From Pseudopedobacter sp044361595 (GTDB lineage: Bacteria > Bacteroidota > Bacteroidia > Sphingobacteriales > Sphingobacteriaceae), in contig JBIKIN010000003.1 in the NCBI GenBank assembly GCA_044361595.1, positions 124,001-188,000 on the forward strand: a DNA stretch of 64,000 nucleotides, given 5' to 3'. A model generated the notes under the pieces. It did no database searches. It worked only from the letters and a program-made list of their open reading frames with translations, and was not told the origin of the DNA. Shown here piece after piece: positions 26,554-35,720 of this stretch; position 1 is the stretch's first letter; each line of letters starts with the position of its first letter. A program made the position numbers and the translations under genes.

Positions 26554-27786
26554 ATGGCATTAAATTACGTTTGGATAGCTTTTTTTCTGGTTTCTTTCCT
26601 AGTTGCACTCATTAAACTTATTTTTTTTCAAGATTATCAAATATTCCAAACCATTGTAAACAGCACCTTTGATATGTCTAAAACAGGTGCCGAAATATCA
26701 TTAGGCTTAGTAGGTTTAATGACATTTTGGTTAGGTATTATGAAAGTAGGCGAAAAAGGTGGAATGATTAACATTTTTGCTCGTTTGGTAGGACCATTTT
26801 TTGCTAAAATTTTTCCAGAAATTCCTAAAAATCATCCCGCTTTAGGTTCAGTATTAATGAATTTTAGTGCCAATATGTTAGGTTTAGATAATGCTGCAAC
26901 GCCACTAGGTTTAAAAGCCATGAAAGAGTTGCAAGAACTAAATCCGCAAAAAGATACTGCTTCAAATGCTCAAATTATGTTTTTGGTGCTCAATGCATCT
27001 AGTTTGGTTTTAATTCCTACTAGCATTATGGCATTTAGAAAAGCGGCAGGCGCAGTAGATCCATCAGATGTTTTTGTTCCTTGCCTTTTAGCTACATTTT
27101 TCTCTACCCTAGTGGGTTTGGTGGTAACCTGTTTGTACCAAAAAATCAATCTTTTTCAAAAAACAATCCTACTTTATTTGGGGGCCGCAGCTGCTGTAAT
27201 TTTAGGTACTTTATATTATTTCACTACGCTATCTCAAGATCAAATTGGTTTAGTTTCGGGTGTTATAGGCAACGTCTTATTATTCAGTATCATTATTTCA
27301 TTTATCACTTTAGCACTTTTTAGAAAAGTTAACGTTTTTGAGACCTTTATAGAAGGAGCTAAAGAAGGCTTTGAAATTGCAATTAAAATTATCCCTTATT
27401 TAGTAGGTATACTGGTTGCTGTGGGTGTTTTACGCGGCTCGGGTACTTTAGATTTTATTACTCAAGGTATTGGTAGTTTAGTAGCGCTTTTTGGTTTAGA
27501 CACTAGTTTTGTGCCAGCACTTCCAATTGCTTTTATGAAACCCTTAAGCGGAAGCGGTGCCCGTGGATTAATGGTTGAGCTAATGAATACCACCGGTGCT
27601 GATAGTTTTGCTTCTAGGGTTGCTTGCGTAATTCAAGGTTCTACAGAGACCACTTTTTATGTTTTAGCTATTTATTTTGGCTCGGTTGCCGTTAAAAAAA
27701 CTCGTCACGCTTTACCTGCCGCATTACTAGCCGAACTTGCAGGCGTAACAGCTGCTATTATAATTTCCTATATATTTTTTAAATAA
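26554..27786 (+). CDS. SpmA-SpmB fusion, nucleoside-recognition (Gate) domain membrane protein
   Basis: 410 residues with about ten hydrophobic helices. The N-terminal half has the SpmA-like Gate domain (LGLMTFWLGIMKVGEKGG, GSVLMNFSANMLGLDNAATP). The C-terminal half has the SpmB-like one (EGAKEGFEIAIKIIPYLVGI, PLSGSGARGLMVELM, IQGSTETTFYVLAIYFGS). Homologues in Bacillus are two genes affecting spore-core dehydration; in non-sporulating Bacteroidota the fused form is common and its substrate is unknown. It lies in a same-strand run between the M14 peptidase and mgsA, 11 bases before mgsA. Confidence 0.88.
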   Translation: MALNYVWIAFFLVSFLVALIKLIFFQDYQIFQTIVNSTFDMSKTGAEISLGLVGLMTFWLGIMKVGEKGGMINIFARLVGPFFAKIFPEIPKNHPALGSVLMNFSANMLGLDNAATPLGLKAMKELQELNPQKDTASNAQIMFLVLNASSLVLIPTSIMAFRKAAGAVDPSDVFVPCLLATFFSTLVGLVVTCLYQKINLFQKTILLYLGAAAAVILGTLYYFTTLSQDQIGLVSGVIGNVLLFSIIISFITLALFRKVNVFETFIEGAKEGFEIAIKIIPYLVGILVAVGVLRGSGTLDFITQGIGSLVALFGLDTSFVPALPIAFMKPLSGSGARGLMVELMNTTGADSFASRVACVIQGSTETTFYVLAIYFGSVAVKKTRHALPAALLAELAGVTAAIIISYIFFK

Positions 27787-27797
27787 TAGAATTTCTC

Positions 27798-28166
27798 ATG
27801 ATAAAGAAACTTGCTCTAATTGCTCACGATGGAAGAAAAGCAGAAATGGTAGCCTTTGTAAAAGACCATTTTGAAACTCTTAAAGAAATGGAGTTAACCG
27901 CAACAGGCACAACTGGTGGTTACGTAGAACAAACAGGCTTAACGGTAGATAAGAAACTAAGTGGACCAAAAGGAGGCGATGCGCAAATTGCCGCAATGGC
28001 CGCCGAAGGTAAATTAGATGGTATCATTTTCTTTAGAGACCCATTGGGTAAACACCCACACGAGCCCGATGTACAAATGTTAATGCGCATTTGCGACGTA
28101 CATAATGTTGCTATTGCAACAAACCCAGCAACGGCTAAACTGATTTTAAATGGGTTAAGTTTGTAA
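27798..28166 (+). CDS. mgsA: Methylglyoxal synthase
   Basis: 122 residues, a little shorter than the E. coli enzyme. Signature parts: IAHDGRKAEM at the N-terminus (Asp11), the phosphate-binding loop TATGTTGGYV, SGPKGGDAQIAA with the catalytic Asp61, and FFRDPLGKHPHEPDV with His88. The enzyme turns dihydroxyacetone phosphate into methylglyoxal plus phosphate, a bypass of lower glycolysis used when phosphorylated sugars build up. Eleven bases after the SpmAB fusion, so probably the last gene of that unit. Confidence 0.95.
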   Translation: MIKKLALIAHDGRKAEMVAFVKDHFETLKEMELTATGTTGGYVEQTGLTVDKKLSGPKGGDAQIAAMAAEGKLDGIIFFRDPLGKHPHEPDVQMLMRICDVHNVAIATNPATAKLILNGLSL

Positions 28167-28423
28167 GCGTTAGAATAAAATTAGCCATTAACACCTGTTT
28201 AAAATAGTTTTAGAGATATTTTAAATTATTTTTTAGAATAACAACAAGGACAAATACTTTAAATCTATTGGTAAAATCGAATTTCTAAATAAGTAATATC
28301 AAAATCTTGTAACTTGAAATGTAGATGTCTGAGAATAAGAAACTACACATATATATTTGTAAGCTTCCCTAAAACAATACATACCGTTAAAGAAATCGAC
28401 TATCATTGGCAAAAAATATAAAG

Positions 28424-30217
28424 ATGAAAAGAACAATATTAATCGCAACGTTAGCTTTACTTACACTAACAAGTTTTTCTCAATCTTCGATTAGGACAAA
28501 CCCACCGTTACAACTTGGAGAATTATTAAGACAATATTCAAAGGAATATTATGCTTTAAATCCATTAGCAGCGACAGAAGCAGGCATCAATGACTACAAC
28601 AGCCAAATGGAAATTAATATTAGTGAGAAATATAGTAAGAAAGCAAAAGCCCTCAATCAAAAATATATCACCCAATTAGCTGTTATAAACAAAACAGGTT
28701 TGACAGCATCTGAACTATTGAGTATTGATGTGCTTACCTACAAGCTAAAATCTGAAAACGAACTGTTAAATAATTCTTTGGTTTCTTCAACGAACATATA
28801 TCGCCCTGTTGACCAATTCGTATGGAGCTTTCCAACACGTTTTGCTACATTAGGTTCAGGAGCAGGATTTATTCCTTTCAAAACCGAGAAAGATTATAGG
28901 GATTTTATTAGCCGTATGAAACTTTTTCAAATTTGTGTAGACCAAGCCATTGCTAATATGCAAAAGGGAGTTGAATTTAATAACACCAATTCAAGGGCTG
29001 CTATGGAAAAAGTGCCGCCTCAATTAAAATCATTATTTGAAGCTACAGTGCAAGAAAATGTTTTCTATAAACCTTTGTTAAATCTACCAGCTAATATCGA
29101 TAATGCCTCTGCGATTGAATTAAAAAAAGATTATTCGGCAGCCATTGAAAATATTATTAAGCCAGCCTATAAAAAATTACATGACTATATCGTTACCGAT
29201 TATATTCCCAAATCAAGAAAAACATCTGGGCTCTTAAATAATAATAACGGTAAGAAAGAATATGAATTATGGTTAAAGTATTATACCACAACAAACATCA
29301 GCGCCGAGCAAATTTTTAATTTAGGACTTAGCGAAGTCTCCCGTATTCGTAAAGCAATGGATTCTGTAAAAACCCAAGCAGGTTTTAAAGGCGATTTAAA
29401 GTCCTTTTTTGAATATGTAAAAACAGATTCCAAATTTTTTCCGTTTAAAACCGAAGAGGAGGTATTGGATAGGTTTAGAAGTTTTCAGGATAAGATGTCT
29501 CCACAACTGAATCTACTTTTCAATTTAAAACCCAAAGCAAAATTTGAAGTAAGAGCTACTGAAAAATTTCGGGAAGCTGGTGCTAATGCTCAATATATTA
29601 AGCCATCAAGAGATGGAACAAGACCCGGTATTTTTTATGAGGTAATTCGTGACCCTGCTCAATACAATTATTTTAAGATGGAAGATTTATTTATACACGA
29701 AGCTATTCCAGGTCATCACTATCAATTAGCTATTCAAGATGAAGCCGATATTCCTGAATTTAGAAAAGCTTATACCACAAGCGCTTTTGTGGAAGGATGG
29801 GCATTGTATGCAGAAAGTTTAGGAAAGGAATTAGGAATGTACACAGACCCTTATCAATACCTAGGTAGGCTAAATGGCGAAATAGAAAGAGCGGTTAGAT
29901 TAGTTGTTGATGCAGGAATCCATTACAAAGGATGGAGTCGTGAAAAAGCCATTGCCTATGTATTGGAAAATCAACCCGTATCAGCTATTGAGGCTGAACA
30001 AAGGATAGAACGGTATATGGTTATAGCTGGGCAGGCGGTAAGTTATAAAGTGGGCGAATTAAAAATTATTGAACTGCGTGAAAGTGCAAAGAAAAAATTA
30101 GGGAACAGGTTTGACATCAAAGAATTCCACGATGAAGTATTGAAAGACGGCTGTTTACCGCTGATTATTTTGGAAACAAAAATTAATAGGTGGATAGAAA
30201 GCAAGGTCTCAAAATGA
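28424..30217 (+). CDS. DUF885 family secreted metallopeptidase-like protein
   Basis: About 597 residues from the ATG at 28424, directly before a signal peptide (MKRTILIATLALLTLTSFSQ); a TTG at 28406 is a less likely start. The zinc-site motif HEAIPGHHYQ is followed by EGWALYAESLGKELGMY, and GQAVSYKVGELKI and DIKEFHDEVLKDGCLPL close the domain. These are typical of DUF885, a family of predicted periplasmic zinc peptidases common in Bacteroidota. The gene is followed by a Bacteroidota-type repeat element (30255-30392). The octamer CGTTAGAA occurs both before the gene (28168-28175) and after that element (30385-30392), which hints at a cassette-like insertion. Confidence 0.85.
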   Translation: MKRTILIATLALLTLTSFSQSSIRTNPPLQLGELLRQYSKEYYALNPLAATEAGINDYNSQMEINISEKYSKKAKALNQKYITQLAVINKTGLTASELLSIDVLTYKLKSENELLNNSLVSSTNIYRPVDQFVWSFPTRFATLGSGAGFIPFKTEKDYRDFISRMKLFQICVDQAIANMQKGVEFNNTNSRAAMEKVPPQLKSLFEATVQENVFYKPLLNLPANIDNASAIELKKDYSAAIENIIKPAYKKLHDYIVTDYIPKSRKTSGLLNNNNGKKEYELWLKYYTTTNISAEQIFNLGLSEVSRIRKAMDSVKTQAGFKGDLKSFFEYVKTDSKFFPFKTEEEVLDRFRSFQDKMSPQLNLLFNLKPKAKFEVRATEKFREAGANAQYIKPSRDGTRPGIFYEVIRDPAQYNYFKMEDLFIHEAIPGHHYQLAIQDEADIPEFRKAYTTSAFVEGWALYAESLGKELGMYTDPYQYLGRLNGEIERAVRLVVDAGIHYKGWSREKAIAYVLENQPVSAIEAEQRIERYMVIAGQAVSYKVGELKIIELRESAKKKLGNRFDIKEFHDEVLKDGCLPLIILETKINRWIESKVSK

Positions 30218-30615
30218 TAAGAAATATAAACAACTCAAATAGGTATAAAAAAGGGCAGCCACTAACAGCTAAGGTATAAAAATTGCGGGTTTAGTGCTAA
30301 ATTGAACATTCGGTTTTTAAATGAAGTTTAGTGTTAAATTGAAAGTGAGTACTTATAAATCAGATACTTAAACAAGATATCAAACGTTAGAACCGTGAGC
30401 TAAACTACAATACCATTAAGTTATTCATATATAATAGATCCTTTAAGTAGACTTGTTTATGAAGCATTTTTAGCGCAACGTGACGACTATATTTCTTAAC
30501 TTAATGACCATTTGCTAGTCTGTTAAGGAGTTCCGTTAAGTTCTTTTTTTAAAAACTTAACCCTCCGCTTCGCTCCCGCCCTTCCAATCCTTGCCGCAAT
30601 TACTGCCTTTTGAAA
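30218..30615. other. Intergenic region holding a repeat element
   Basis: Apart from the repeat at 30255-30392, this 400-base stretch has no coding frame. The part from 30500 to 30600 is a pyrimidine-rich stretch before the end of the convergent GNAT gene. Confidence 0.4.
30255..30392 (+). repeat. Bacteroidota-type ~135-bp intergenic element, copy 1
   Basis: The element begins CAGCCACTAACAGC, contains GCGGGTTTAGTGCTAAATTG and a second, near-identical TTTAGTGTTAAATTGAA, and ends at CAAACGTTAGAA. The outer ends CTAAC/GTTAG are complementary. It shares its internal phrase GTTTTTnAAATnAAGTTTnGTG with the element at 36470-36590. I recognise this family from other Bacteroidota genomes, where it often follows accessory genes. 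Confidence 0.6.
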
Positions 30616-31044
30616 TTATTTCTTTAAAACCATTTTATAGTGCTGTATACCAGCTTCTTCAAACATCTCACCTTCTGCAACAAAATTAGCTTTCAAATAT
30701 AACGGCATGGCACTTACTTGTGCATGTAGGTAAATGTAGGTTGCGGTTTCTGGTAAATCATTAATAACAGTTTGTACCATTTTACTAGCTACACCTTTCC
30801 CTCTAAACTCTTGCAATACCGCAAAACGCTCTAATTTAAATCCTTTTTCGGTTTGTCGCCAGCGGCAAGCACCAGCAGGAATTTGATTATAAGTGGCTAA
30901 AAAATGAGTAGAAACATCTTCGTTTTCCCATTCTAACTCGGGCGGACAGTTTTGCTCTTCAACAAAAACTGTAGTTCTTATTTGATAAACTTTAGCCAGT
31001 TCTTGTTCGCTATCTACTTTTAATACTTCTATTAAATCCATCAT
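30616..31044 (-). CDS. GNAT family N-acetyltransferase
   Basis: About 142 residues. VYQIRTTVFVEEQNCPPELE at the N-terminus, the acetyl-CoA binding loop QEFRGKGVASKMVQTV (motif A, R/Q-x-x-G-x-G/A), and LHAQVSAMPLYLKANF with the final HYKMVLKK strand fit the GNAT fold, close to the ElaA-like/YjcF group. It acetylates an unknown amine substrate in the cytoplasm. Two ATGs at 31044 and 31041 follow a TTG at 31047, and either ATG may be used. Monocistronic. Confidence 0.88.
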   Translation of the reverse strand: MMDLIEVLKVDSEQELAKVYQIRTTVFVEEQNCPPELEWENEDVSTHFLATYNQIPAGACRWRQTEKGFKLERFAVLQEFRGKGVASKMVQTVINDLPETATYIYLHAQVSAMPLYLKANFVAEGEMFEEAGIQHYKMVLKK

Positions 31045-31374
31045 CAAAAGTAAAAATCTAATTCAGATATTAAAGTAAAATTTATGTAGAAAGGATGTTA
31101 TTTACATTTCGGTAAAGGTTTCGTGTTAACAATAGTCCAAAGGACTCCATCGGAGCAAAGGTAGTTCCCGATTTTCCATCAAGACTATATCCACCAGCTA
31201 GCGGAGTGTTTAAACGCCCATTTCTTACATTTTTAAAAGAAATTATAATTCCCTTAAACAATATTGGACTATTCTAATATTTAAGTTTTCGTTATTTAGC
31301 TATCAAATTTTAATAAATTTTAGTGTTGTATTTAATAAAAAACCTAAATTTAAAATCTCACATTTAATTAATAC
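31045..31374. other. Divergent intergenic region
   Basis: About 330 bases between the leftward GNAT gene and the rightward envelope-protein gene. The centre (31130-31230) has several short self-complementary words (GTCCAAAGGAC, CTCCATCGGAG), probably the remains of an intergenic repeat. No gene is visible. Confidence 0.4.
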
Positions 31375-34083
31375 ATGAAACTAGTTTTCAAAAATCTATA
31401 TCTTACTTTATTTGCTCTTTTGCTTTGTCAAAGTATTTGGGCACAAGAAAAAGTATCACTAGCAGAGATGGCAAAAAAGAACGCCAAACTCGTTTTTGAT
31501 GTTCCGTCAGAAAAGGTTTACTTGCATTTTGACAAGCCTTATTATGCCGTGGGCGATACCATTTGGTTTAAAGGTTATGTTACTTTAGAAAATCAAACAC
31601 CATCTCCATTAAGCAAAATATTATATGTAGAACTTATTAATCACAAAGATTCTTTAGTAGAGAGTTTAAAACTTCCGGTGACTAATGCTGTAGCAACAGG
31701 AAGTTTTATGTTAGGCTTTCCAGATTTTAAGGAAGGAAATTATCATGTTAGAGCATATACCAAATGGATGCTGAACAAAACCGAAGCGTATTTTTTTAAA
31801 AGAAACATTGTAATAGGTAATGCGCTCAATAAATATTTAAAAACCAATGTCAGCTATAAAGGCGCTATTACAGATAAAGGACAAAAAGTAAACAGTAAAA
31901 TTTCTTTTAAAGACGAAACCGGCAGACCCTATGCCAATAAAAAAGTAAGCTGGGAAGCTATAGCCGATTATGAAAGAGTAGATAAAGGAAAGGCCACAAC
32001 AGATGCTCAAGGTAACATCAATATAGATTTTGGTGCTTCTAGCAAAGTTGCGCTAAATGGAGGATTTCTCCAAATTGAATTAGAGCCTGGCGACGGTAGG
32101 ATTTTAAAAGAAAAACTATCATTAAAAACAGCCATTTTAGAAAACGATTTACAGTTTTTCCCTGAAGGGGGCGATTTAATTGACGGTATAAACAGCGTTG
32201 TAGCATTTAAAGCCATAAGATCAGACGGTTTAGGCGCAAATTTTAAAGCCCGAATAAGTGACGAGGCTGGCGAAACTGTTGCTAATATCTTACCCAGCAA
32301 TTTAGGTATGGGAAGTTTTACCATTACACCTAAAGCAGGTAAAAAATATTTTGTGAATGCCATTTTTGAAAACGGCGAACAAAAAACCTTTAATCTACCT
32401 GTTGTTAAAACAAGTGGAATAGTAATAAGCACTGTTCAAAAACAAGATAGCTTATATATTACCATGAAGGTTAATGAAACTTATTTAACCGAAAATAGAA
32501 ACAAGACTATTTATTTAGTCGCTCAAAACAATCAAAACATTTATTACGCCGCACAAACATTATTACGTATAAAAGAATATACTATTACAATTCCAGAAGA
32601 TAGGCTACCGACAGGTATTTTAGCAGTATCGATATTAAATACAGATTACGAACCACTAAGCGAGAGGCTAACTTTTATTAAAAGAAAGGATGATTTAAAA
32701 ATTAACCTAAAGCCAGATTTAGCAGCCTATAGTGGCAGACAAAAAATAAACTTTGGCATTCAAACCTCAGGTTTTAATTCTGCCGAAGGAAATTATTCTA
32801 TTTCGGTAGTAAATGACAGCAAAGTTCCTGTTAACGAGGATGATGAAATTACCATTTATAGCAGCATGCTTCTAAACTCCAATCTTCAAGGCTTTATAGA
32901 AAAACCAAACTATTATTTCCATAACTTAAATCCCAAAAAAGCCGCTGATTTAGATATTTTAATGTTAACACAGGGCTATAGTAAATTTAAATATAAAGAT
33001 GTTGCAATTGATGCGCCTTTAAATATCACAATGCTACCCGAGCAAAGTATCGAGGTTAGCGGAGTAATCAGAAAATCAACCGGGTTACCTTTAGAAAACG
33101 GCCGTATACTTTTTCAAATACCAGATAAATTCTTCACCGCAACAGGTACAACCAATAAAGAAGGTAAGTTTATCTTTAAAAATTTAGTTTTTAGAGACTC
33201 TTCTAATGTTGTTATCAACGCTAGAAACAACATTAATTCTAAAGATTTAAAAATTATTATGGATGGCGAACCTTTTCCTGCTATTATAAGAAATATCAAT
33301 GCCCCTGCAGACATATTAAATATTGATAGTGCATTAAACACCTATTTAAAAAGCAGTAGAGTAGAGCATCAAAGTGCATTTTTATTGAAGGAAGTAGTAG
33401 TAACTAGCACAGTTACTAAAAAAGTGAAAGACCACACGGATTATGCTGCGTTAAGTGGCTTAAGCCCAATTGCAGACAGAGTTTTACCTGCTACCCAAAT
33501 ACAAGGCTGTGCTATTTTAATTAATTGTTTAGGTGGTGCGGGTTTAACCTATATAGACAATCTGTTGTACTTAAGTAGAACTTATAATCAGGGTTTAAAA
33601 GTGCCTGTAGACATTTATGTAAATGGCATGCAAGTAGATGCTGCATACCTAATGGGCTTAGATGCTAAAGGAGTAGAATCTATTGAAGTTTTTTATAATG
33701 ATGGTTTATCAGGCATTAATAGAAGAAATAACACAAATGGTGTTTTAGCTATTAATATGATAGAAACTCCAAAAGTTAAAATCACAAAAGATCAGTTAAA
33801 AGAGCTTTTTCCACCTACCAATATCATAACCATTCAACCAAAAGGTTATGCGGTAGAAAGGCAGTTTTATACCCCTAAATTTAGTGGCCCAAGAACCAGT
33901 TTACAACGCGAAGATTACAGAACAACCATACATTGGGAGCCTATTATAGTGACAGATAAAACTGGTAAAGGGACTTTTAGTTATTACAATAGCGATGCTA
34001 AAGGCCCTTACAGAGTAACCATTGAAGGGATAGATGCAAATGGGAATATTGGTAGAACTGTTTATAAATACCAATTAAAGTAA
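31375..34083 (+). CDS. Large secreted envelope protein, MG2-like domains with a TonB-plug-like segment
   Basis: 902 residues with a signal peptide (LTLFALLLCQSIWAQEK). Near the N-terminus SEKVYLHFDKPYYAVGDTIWF is the alpha-macroglobulin MG2-like phrase seen in many Bacteroidota envelope proteins. Beta-sandwich repeats follow (about 150-400), then GVIRKSTGLPLENGRILFQI, a carboxypeptidase regulatory-like fold (about 560-640). After that comes a plug-like stretch (VDIYVNGMQVDAAYLMG, GVESIEVFYNDG) related to TonB receptor plugs but without a barrel. The last part (HWEPIIVTDKTGKGTFSYYN) is again macroglobulin-like. Function is unknown. Thirteen bases before the next gene, so probably co-transcribed. 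Confidence 0.75.
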   Translation: MKLVFKNLYLTLFALLLCQSIWAQEKVSLAEMAKKNAKLVFDVPSEKVYLHFDKPYYAVGDTIWFKGYVTLENQTPSPLSKILYVELINHKDSLVESLKLPVTNAVATGSFMLGFPDFKEGNYHVRAYTKWMLNKTEAYFFKRNIVIGNALNKYLKTNVSYKGAITDKGQKVNSKISFKDETGRPYANKKVSWEAIADYERVDKGKATTDAQGNINIDFGASSKVALNGGFLQIELEPGDGRILKEKLSLKTAILENDLQFFPEGGDLIDGINSVVAFKAIRSDGLGANFKARISDEAGETVANILPSNLGMGSFTITPKAGKKYFVNAIFENGEQKTFNLPVVKTSGIVISTVQKQDSLYITMKVNETYLTENRNKTIYLVAQNNQNIYYAAQTLLRIKEYTITIPEDRLPTGILAVSILNTDYEPLSERLTFIKRKDDLKINLKPDLAAYSGRQKINFGIQTSGFNSAEGNYSISVVNDSKVPVNEDDEITIYSSMLLNSNLQGFIEKPNYYFHNLNPKKAADLDILMLTQGYSKFKYKDVAIDAPLNITMLPEQSIEVSGVIRKSTGLPLENGRILFQIPDKFFTATGTTNKEGKFIFKNLVFRDSSNVVINARNNINSKDLKIIMDGEPFPAIIRNINAPADILNIDSALNTYLKSSRVEHQSAFLLKEVVVTSTVTKKVKDHTDYAALSGLSPIADRVLPATQIQGCAILINCLGGAGLTYIDNLLYLSRTYNQGLKVPVDIYVNGMQVDAAYLMGLDAKGVESIEVFYNDGLSGINRRNNTNGVLAINMIETPKVKITKDQLKELFPPTNIITIQPKGYAVERQFYTPKFSGPRTSLQREDYRTTIHWEPIIVTDKTGKGTFSYYNSDAKGPYRVTIEGIDANGNIGRTVYKYQLK

Positions 34084-34096
34084 TTTTAAATTCTTT

Positions 34097-34702
34097 ATGC
34101 CAAAGCAAGCTGTAATTATCTTTTTAAAATACCCGGAACTTGGCCGCTCTAAAACAAGATTAGCTGCATCCATAGGGGACGAAAATGCTTTAAAAATATA
34201 TAGAGAATTATTAGAGCACACCCATCAAATTACCAAAGATCTAAATTGTGATAGGTTTTTGTTTTACGATAAAGAAACACCCAATAAAATGGATTGGGAG
34301 CAACATAAATACCATAATTTGGTTCAAATAGAAAGTGATTTAGGCGGAAGAATGAAAAACGCTTTTGAAGTAATATTTAATAAGGGCTACCAAAGTGTGA
34401 TTATTATTGGCTCTGATTGTTACGATTTAAATGAGACTATAATTAACCAAGCTTTTGATTTTTTAAAGCAAAATGAGGTTGTAATTGGTCCAGCATTAGA
34501 CGGCGGCTACTATTTACTAGGTTTAACAAAAATGGTAAATAGCCTATTTGAAGATGTTAAATGGAGCACCAGCGAAGTATTTAATGCAACGGTGAGTATT
34601 TTAGAAGAACTAAATGTAAAATACGATACTACTACCCCATTATCTGATATTGATGTTTATGAGGATTTACCATCTAGTCTTAAAAAACTTTTAGAAGAAT
34701 AG
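34097..34702 (+). CDS. DUF2064 / TIGR04282-type glycosyltransferase-like protein
   Basis: 201 residues with a nucleotidyl/glycosyltransferase A fold. The start AVIIFLKYPELGRSKTRLAA is the nucleotide-binding loop, IIIGSDCYDLN gives the metal-binding Asp region, and VVIGPALDGGYYLLGL and LSDIDVYEDL are the family's conserved ends. Members are annotated as arsenosugar-pathway glycosyltransferases, but most occur without that pathway; here no arsenic genes are near. Cytoplasmic. Confidence 0.85.
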   Translation: MPKQAVIIFLKYPELGRSKTRLAASIGDENALKIYRELLEHTHQITKDLNCDRFLFYDKETPNKMDWEQHKYHNLVQIESDLGGRMKNAFEVIFNKGYQSVIIIGSDCYDLNETIINQAFDFLKQNEVVIGPALDGGYYLLGLTKMVNSLFEDVKWSTSEVFNATVSILEELNVKYDTTTPLSDIDVYEDLPSSLKKLLEE

Positions 34703-34733
34703 ATAAAATATTAAATTTAATTAGATTCATTGT

Positions 34734-35028
34734 AAAAGCACAAACAACCGTTCACTAATCACTCCTTCTTCTTTGTTGTTATTAGCAATAAAAAAAATTA
34801 AAGCAGAAGCTTGGTAGCAACAAACGCCTGCCTGTCCGGTAGGCAGCAGAGAGTTTATTCGGTGTTTTTATTTTTAAAGGTACGCAGGTGTTCGCAAAGC
34901 TCGGGTTTGGGTTAATTTTGCGGAAAAACTGCGAAGCACTCTTGAAGGCCTTAAACGACAATAAACAAAACTGAAAAAAAGTGACTAGCCCTCTGCGGCA
35001 ATGAGCAGGTTTTAGCGTTAGCTAAAAC
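34734..35028. repeat. Dispersed intergenic repeat, copy A
   Basis: This stretch shares long blocks with the two copies at 39.3-40.2 kb: GCACAAACAACCG, AGCAACAAACGCC, GGAGAGTTTATTC-type sequence, TTCGCAAAGCTCGGGTTT, GCGGAAAAACTGCGAAGCAC and AAAAGTGACTAGCCCTCTGC. It fills nearly the whole gap between the DUF2064 gene and ssb. No coding frame of note. Confidence 0.8.
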
Positions 35029-35051
35029 ATATGGTATGTTTAATAAAAAAA

Positions 35052-35093
35052 GCGGTCTCAAAATCGAATTTTTACATTCAATTTTGAGGCCGC
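35052..35093 (-). terminator. ssb terminator
   Basis: A 13-base stem (GCGGTCTCAAAAT at 35052-35064 with ATTTTGAGGCCGC at 35081-35093, one G-T pair) has a 16-base loop. An A-run to the left becomes the U-tract for the leftward transcript. Confidence 0.8.
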
Positions 35094-35119
35094 CTCTTTA
35101 ATTCATCTAATTTGGTTGT

Positions 35120-35455
35120 TTACTTTTTACCCAAAACGGCAAACTCATTTACGATGATCTCGGTAATATATTTTTTATTACCCTCCTTATCGTTATAGCT
35201 TTTATTTACTAACCTGCCTTCAATAGCCACTTCACTTCCTTTGGTTAAAATTTGGGAAGCAATATCTGCTTGCTTGTTCCATACAGCTATTTGATGCCAG
35301 TGTGTTTCTTCTACTCGCTCGCCTTTTTCGTTTTTATACGTATAATTGGTGGCTACACTAAATTTAGCAACTTTCATGGTTTTAGAAATTTCTTTTACTT
35401 CTGGTGCTGCACCTAAAAACCCGATTAAACGTACACTGTTTCTTAAATTGTTCAT
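35120..35455 (-). CDS. ssb: Single-stranded DNA-binding protein (short)
   Basis: 111 residues forming one OB fold: NSVRLIGFLGAAPEVKEI, MKVAKFSVATNYTYKN, THWHQIAVWNKQADIA and LTKGSEVAIEGRLVNKSY. It lacks the acidic C-terminal tail (DDDIPF type) that recruits partner proteins in the main SSB, so it is probably a second, accessory SSB rather than the replication protein. A box like CACCTTTG lies on the minus strand near 35523, possibly the -7 element. Monocistronic, with its own terminator. Confidence 0.88.
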   Translation of the reverse strand: MNNLRNSVRLIGFLGAAPEVKEISKTMKVAKFSVATNYTYKNEKGERVEETHWHQIAVWNKQADIASQILTKGSEVAIEGRLVNKSYNDKEGNKKYITEIIVNEFAVLGKK

Positions 35456-35720
35456 GATCTTAAAAATTAAATTGTAAATACTTGATTAACGAACAGTTAA
35501 CCACAATAGCTAACCGACGATACAAAGGTGAAAACAAGCCAGGAAATTAATCGGGTGTTAAACATTTATATCCGTATATAAACGGATGAATACGAATAAA
35601 GGCTGTTTGGTGTGGTTTTAAGCTGAATTTGATGAAATAAAATGTTACTTTTTTCTGTATATTAGGCATATTTATAAGTTATGCCTCTTTGTAGGGCGAC
35701 ACCGAACAAACAGACAATAA

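Noticed and set aside
30255..30392. True integron attC site
   Set aside because: Outer ends match only over five bases and the inner boxes do not pair; kept only as a cassette-like hypothesis.
32007..33341. Leftward frames inside the 902-residue gene
   Set aside because: No start context or family motif; the sense frame is clearly coding.
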